Origin: Moricandia arvensis
Lineage: Eukaryota > Streptophyta > Magnoliopsida > Brassicales > Brassicaceae
Direction: 5' to 3'
Length of the DNA: 64,000 bases
NCBI GenBank assembly: GCA_905132765.1
Contig: CAJHQP010002800.1
Location: 1 to 64,000, forward strand
The position numbers were made by a program, and so were the translations under genes. The notes beneath the pieces were generated by a model. That model made no database searches. It had not been told where the DNA came from and worked only from the letters and a program-made list of their open reading frames with translations. Below, piece after piece: positions 60,539 through 64,000 of the stretch (position 1 is the first letter of the stretch; the number at the start of each line of letters is the position of its first letter).

Positions 60539-63500
60539 ATGGCGAAAGGCACATCCACGGGGGAGATTATGATTCGCACAGGCTGCAAAAGGGAATTGCA
60601 ATTCATGTTGAAATCTCAGTCCGAGATCTGTGGAGGCCAGTCTCTAGGTCGCACCCGTGGAAGCAAAACCCACTCCACAAGCACCGATGCGAAAAGACCG
60701 AGACGGGTTCTTCATTCTGGGTTGAAGAAGATGCGTCTCGTTACTAAAGATGAGGATGTTGTAATGTCTGATTCTGTAGAAGAAGATGAAAAGAGCGACG
60801 TCGTTGATGTTGATGATGTGGTGATGGATGAAGATCACTCAAGGGAGCATCTTGAGAAAGGTACACGTGCAGTTAAAGAGACTGTAAAGGAATGTTCGAT
60901 TGTGATTGAGAGAGAGATTGTTTTGGCATGTCCTGCTAGTTTTAGTGAGTTTGCGAAAGTGACTTCAAGATCTTGCCATGTTAAGTTGAAAAGTGGTATT
61001 GGTTATAAAAAACCTGGTAGAAGGTTGACCCGATCCATGTTGAAGTCTGAGTGTGTCAAATCTGAGGCTAATGTTGATGATGATATGAATCTGGGAAGGG
61101 AAGCTAAAGGTAGTGAAGATAGTTGTGTTGCTGAAGGTAACAAATCTGAGGCTAATGGTTGTGAAGATCATCTAAATGCAGAGAGGGAAGCTAAAGATAG
61201 TTGTGTTGCTAAAAGTAGCAAATCTAAGGCTAATGGTGATGAAGATCATATAAATGTAGAAAGGGAAGTTAAAGATAGTCAAGATAGTTGTGTTGATGCC
61301 GATACTACTTTAGTGGCATATGAGAAGGAGGAGGAGCTTCATGAGAAAAACAGTGTGAATCCATGCCTTGATCTTGATAAGAAGGCAGTGAGTGATGGAG
61401 TAGATACGCCTTTGAGGAGGTTAACTAGGTCATTAGTCAAACAAGACAGTGATTTTGAGCATCCTGATTTGGAAAATAACATTGAACCATCAGATTTAGG
61501 CAAGGTTGATGTGAATGTCAATGATGTCGAGATGGATGATTTCCAAAGTCCTTCGATTACAACTCCCAACAAGCGTGGAAGGCCCAGAAAATTTATGAGG
61601 AATTTCCCAGCAAAGTTGAAAGAACTTTTCGATTCCAGAATACTTGAGGGGCTAACTGTGTACTATCTTCGATGTGCAAAGGTAAATAGGATGGCTTTCT
61701 TTTTGTTTCTATTCTTGTAAAAGAAAGATTTTGAATAGCTGATGCTGATGTGGATATCACTTTCGTAGATGAGAGGAGCAGGGGCTAGAGGGCTTAAAGG
61801 GGTAATAAAAGGATCTGGGGTTTTGTGCTTTTGTGGTGCCTGCAAAGGAATTCAAGTTAGTGATCATTTAGTGTTCTTAAAGATATTGTAATTAATCCTG
61901 CCTACGCTAGCAAATTGTTGTAACTTTTCAGTTCTCATCTGCACAGGTGGTTAGCCCCGCAGTGTACGAGCATCATGCTTCTAGCACAAATAAGCGCCCA
62001 CCTGAATATATCTTACTGGAGTCTGGATTCACACTTCGTGATGTCATGGATGCATGCAAGGAAATTCCCTTTGATGCACTAGAGGAAAAACTTCGTCTGG
62101 TAGTTGGACCATATTTAAAGAAATCTAGCCTTTGTTTCATTTGCCAAGGTTGCTGATTTGTTCATTGGTTTGTGCAGCATTATAGAGACTGTTTTCTCAT
62201 GAATTAAAAGAATTCAGACTGGTTACATCTAATTGATTGCAGGTCCAATGGTTGAGCCTTGTGAAACAAAGTCATTGTTTTTGTGCAAATCGTGTTTGGA
62301 GAGAAAGGAGACAGTACTCCCTACCAGTCCTAAAGCTACTGATGTCCGGAAGGGGTATGTATTATCTTTCTTTATTTTCTCGCAACGACCTTTTCTTTGC
62401 AGATAGCTCAATCATATGAACTTAAAATGAACATACATCTATCCTGTTGCTGAAGATAAAATAAAAAAGTGGCAATTTTATTTCCGAAAAGGATTATGAG
62501 TATGTCTGTATATTTCTCTATTATATGGTTGTTTATCTAGAATTCTGCTATTACTAATATGCATAACTTTGTCTTTGGGTATAAACCATTAGTTACGCTA
62601 AGCTTTATCTATTTGATTGATTCCTAATTTGACCTCAATTTCCTACAGATTTTCTAACCAAAGTGTGGTTCCGAAAACTATCTATGATAGGTCAATATCC
62701 AGTGCTCGCCAAAGTAACAGGCGTGAACAACCAACCCAAAAGTGAGTATTATTGTGATGTATGGCGCAAAACTATCTGCTTTCTTTTAGAATTTAGTTCA
62801 TTTCATTTTTAGTCTAAGATACATATGTTTCTTCTGGTTTATATATTTATAATATACATCAATTACATCATATATTTTTTACCTTACTTTATTGGCTTAA
62901 ATTTATCTTGGGTTTCTACAGATCACCTGAGCCTTCAGGAACTATTTCGAATGAGTCAAAATCCAGCTCTATCAAAAGCAACAGCCATGGGAAACTAACC
63001 AGAAAGTGAGTAGTTTGGTTATAAGTGTGACAGAACCTATCCGATCTATCTATGGTCGAGTTCTAGATTGTCGTCTTTCCTACTTGTCTGTCATACTTGT
63101 TTTAGTTCTCAGTCCATCTTTTGTCATTTTGAAAGGAATTTGCGGCTGCACAAACTTGTTTTTGAGGATGATATACTGCCAGATGGGACCGAAGTGGGTT
63201 ATTTTGTTGCTGGAAAGGTTAGATCTGCATGACAAATGGCTTTTCTCCAGCCCGTTAGTGTAACTTTATCTACTCCAACCATTTCGCTCATTATGCAGAA
63301 AATGCTTGTCGGCTACAAGAAGGGATTTGGAATACATTGTTCTTGTTGCAACAAAGTGGTAAGCTCTCTTTAATGTCATCAAATGCTCTTTCCTGGCATT
63401 AAGTATATGGCTTTGAATCAGCCTTTATATTTTGAATGAGACAGGTCAGTCCTTCAGCGTTTGAGGCCCATGCTGGCTGTGCAAGTCGCCGGAAGCCGTA

Positions 63501-64000
63501 AGTTCCTTGCAACTATTTCCATGTTTATGCTCTTAGTAATGTGATTGTGCCAGTTGCACTGCTTCTTGTTTTTTCCACATTTTCCTGTTATAACCACACT
63601 ATAGTAACTTTATATAATATTTTGCTGGAAATACAAGAGACCGAAGATTGTTATAGTCTTCTTTCTCTCTGGTTGCATACTGTATAGACAGAACATACAC
63701 ATTCGACAAAAATATACATCAAACCTTGGTACTTTCACATACTAAGTTTAGACTAAGTAGTAGTAAAATCCGTGGATCCCTGAGATCATTGATTGTGTAA
63801 TTTTACAGAAAAAGGTGTTGAAATAACTAGTTGGTCTTCTATTGATTTTTAGGTTTCAGCACATTTATACAACCAATGGCGTATCTCTTCATGAACTATC
63901 AGTAGCACTATCAATGGACGTTAAGTTTTCCATCCGTGAAAATGATGACATTTGCCGTATCTGTCAGGACGGGGGTGAACTCTTGTGTTGTGATACCTGT
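60539..64000 (+). CDS. PHD-finger/TDBD transcriptional regulator, 5' part
   Basis: A nuclear protein of the PHD-finger plus acyl-CoA N-acyltransferase-like family (Arabidopsis At2g27980/At2g36720 type, related to IDM1). Ten exons (60539-61681, 61769-61855, 61947-62148, 62243-62354, 62649-62741, 62922-63005, 63136-63217, 63299-63358, 63445-63497, 63853-64000) give 688 codons in frame up to the window edge. In order: acidic N-terminus, three imperfect repeats (about residues 175-260), two RRLTRS motifs, an AT-hook (KRGRPRKF, about 345), GFTLRDVMDACKEIPFDALE, and the TDBD domain (GYKKGFGIHCSCCNKVVSPS, FEAHAGCASRRKP). A PHD finger begins at the end (ICRICQDGGELLCCDTC). The acetyltransferase-like domain would lie beyond the window. 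Chromatin binding is inferred from the domains. Confidence 0.92.

Overview
The window is nuclear DNA of a crucifer (Brassicaceae), most likely a Brassica or close relative. Three single-copy plant genes and a fourth, cut by the window edge, sit in AT-rich DNA packed with transposable elements. The genes are a P-class pentatricopeptide repeat (PPR) gene (8804-10204, +), the plastid chaperonin gene CPN60A (10816-13332, -), an NPC1-like sterol transporter gene with 38 exons (48455-56377, +) and the 5' part of a PHD-finger/TDBD regulator gene (60539-64000, +). From memory, the PPR, CPN60A and PHD genes resemble Arabidopsis At2g28050, At2g28000 and At2g27980, so the host interval looks collinear with Arabidopsis chromosome 2; the NPC1 gene does not belong there.

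Layout. Bases 1-4349 are the 3' part of a CACTA DNA transposon inserted into the pol gene of a decayed Ty1/copia element (4350-8049). The PPR and CPN60A genes follow. About 1.2 kb upstream of CPN60A lies a three-level nest: a small non-autonomous LTR retrotransposon (14498-26698) carries a copia element (14749-24495) in its 5' LTR, and that copia element carries a complete CACTA transposon (18296-23370) in its gag region. Each boundary has a target-site duplication (GTTT, TATAT, TAC).

From 28 to 47 kb there are a complete Helitron (28237-31421) with a Tourist-like MITE inside it, a degenerate minisatellite with a unit of about 26 bp (34195-35125), a tandemly duplicated block carrying another MITE (35760-36676), a second Helitron 3' end (near 38546), a tRNA-type SINE (39231-39404), a TRIM retrotransposon (39509-40405), a broken MuDR-type transposase gene next to a DUF1985 fragment (41.3-45.5 kb) and a Stowaway MITE (46676-46913). 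A 1.15-kb minus-strand retroposon with a 20-bp duplication (57184-58330) lies between NPC1 and the PHD gene.

The host genes do not form an operon or a shared pathway: one acts in organelle RNA metabolism, one in chloroplast protein folding, one in sterol transport and one probably in chromatin or transcription. I found no new multi-gene system. What is unusual is how clearly the insertion history can be read, and several unclassified repeats. Exon boundaries were set by eye from GT-AG signals and reading-frame continuity; family names rest on motif recognition, not on a search.
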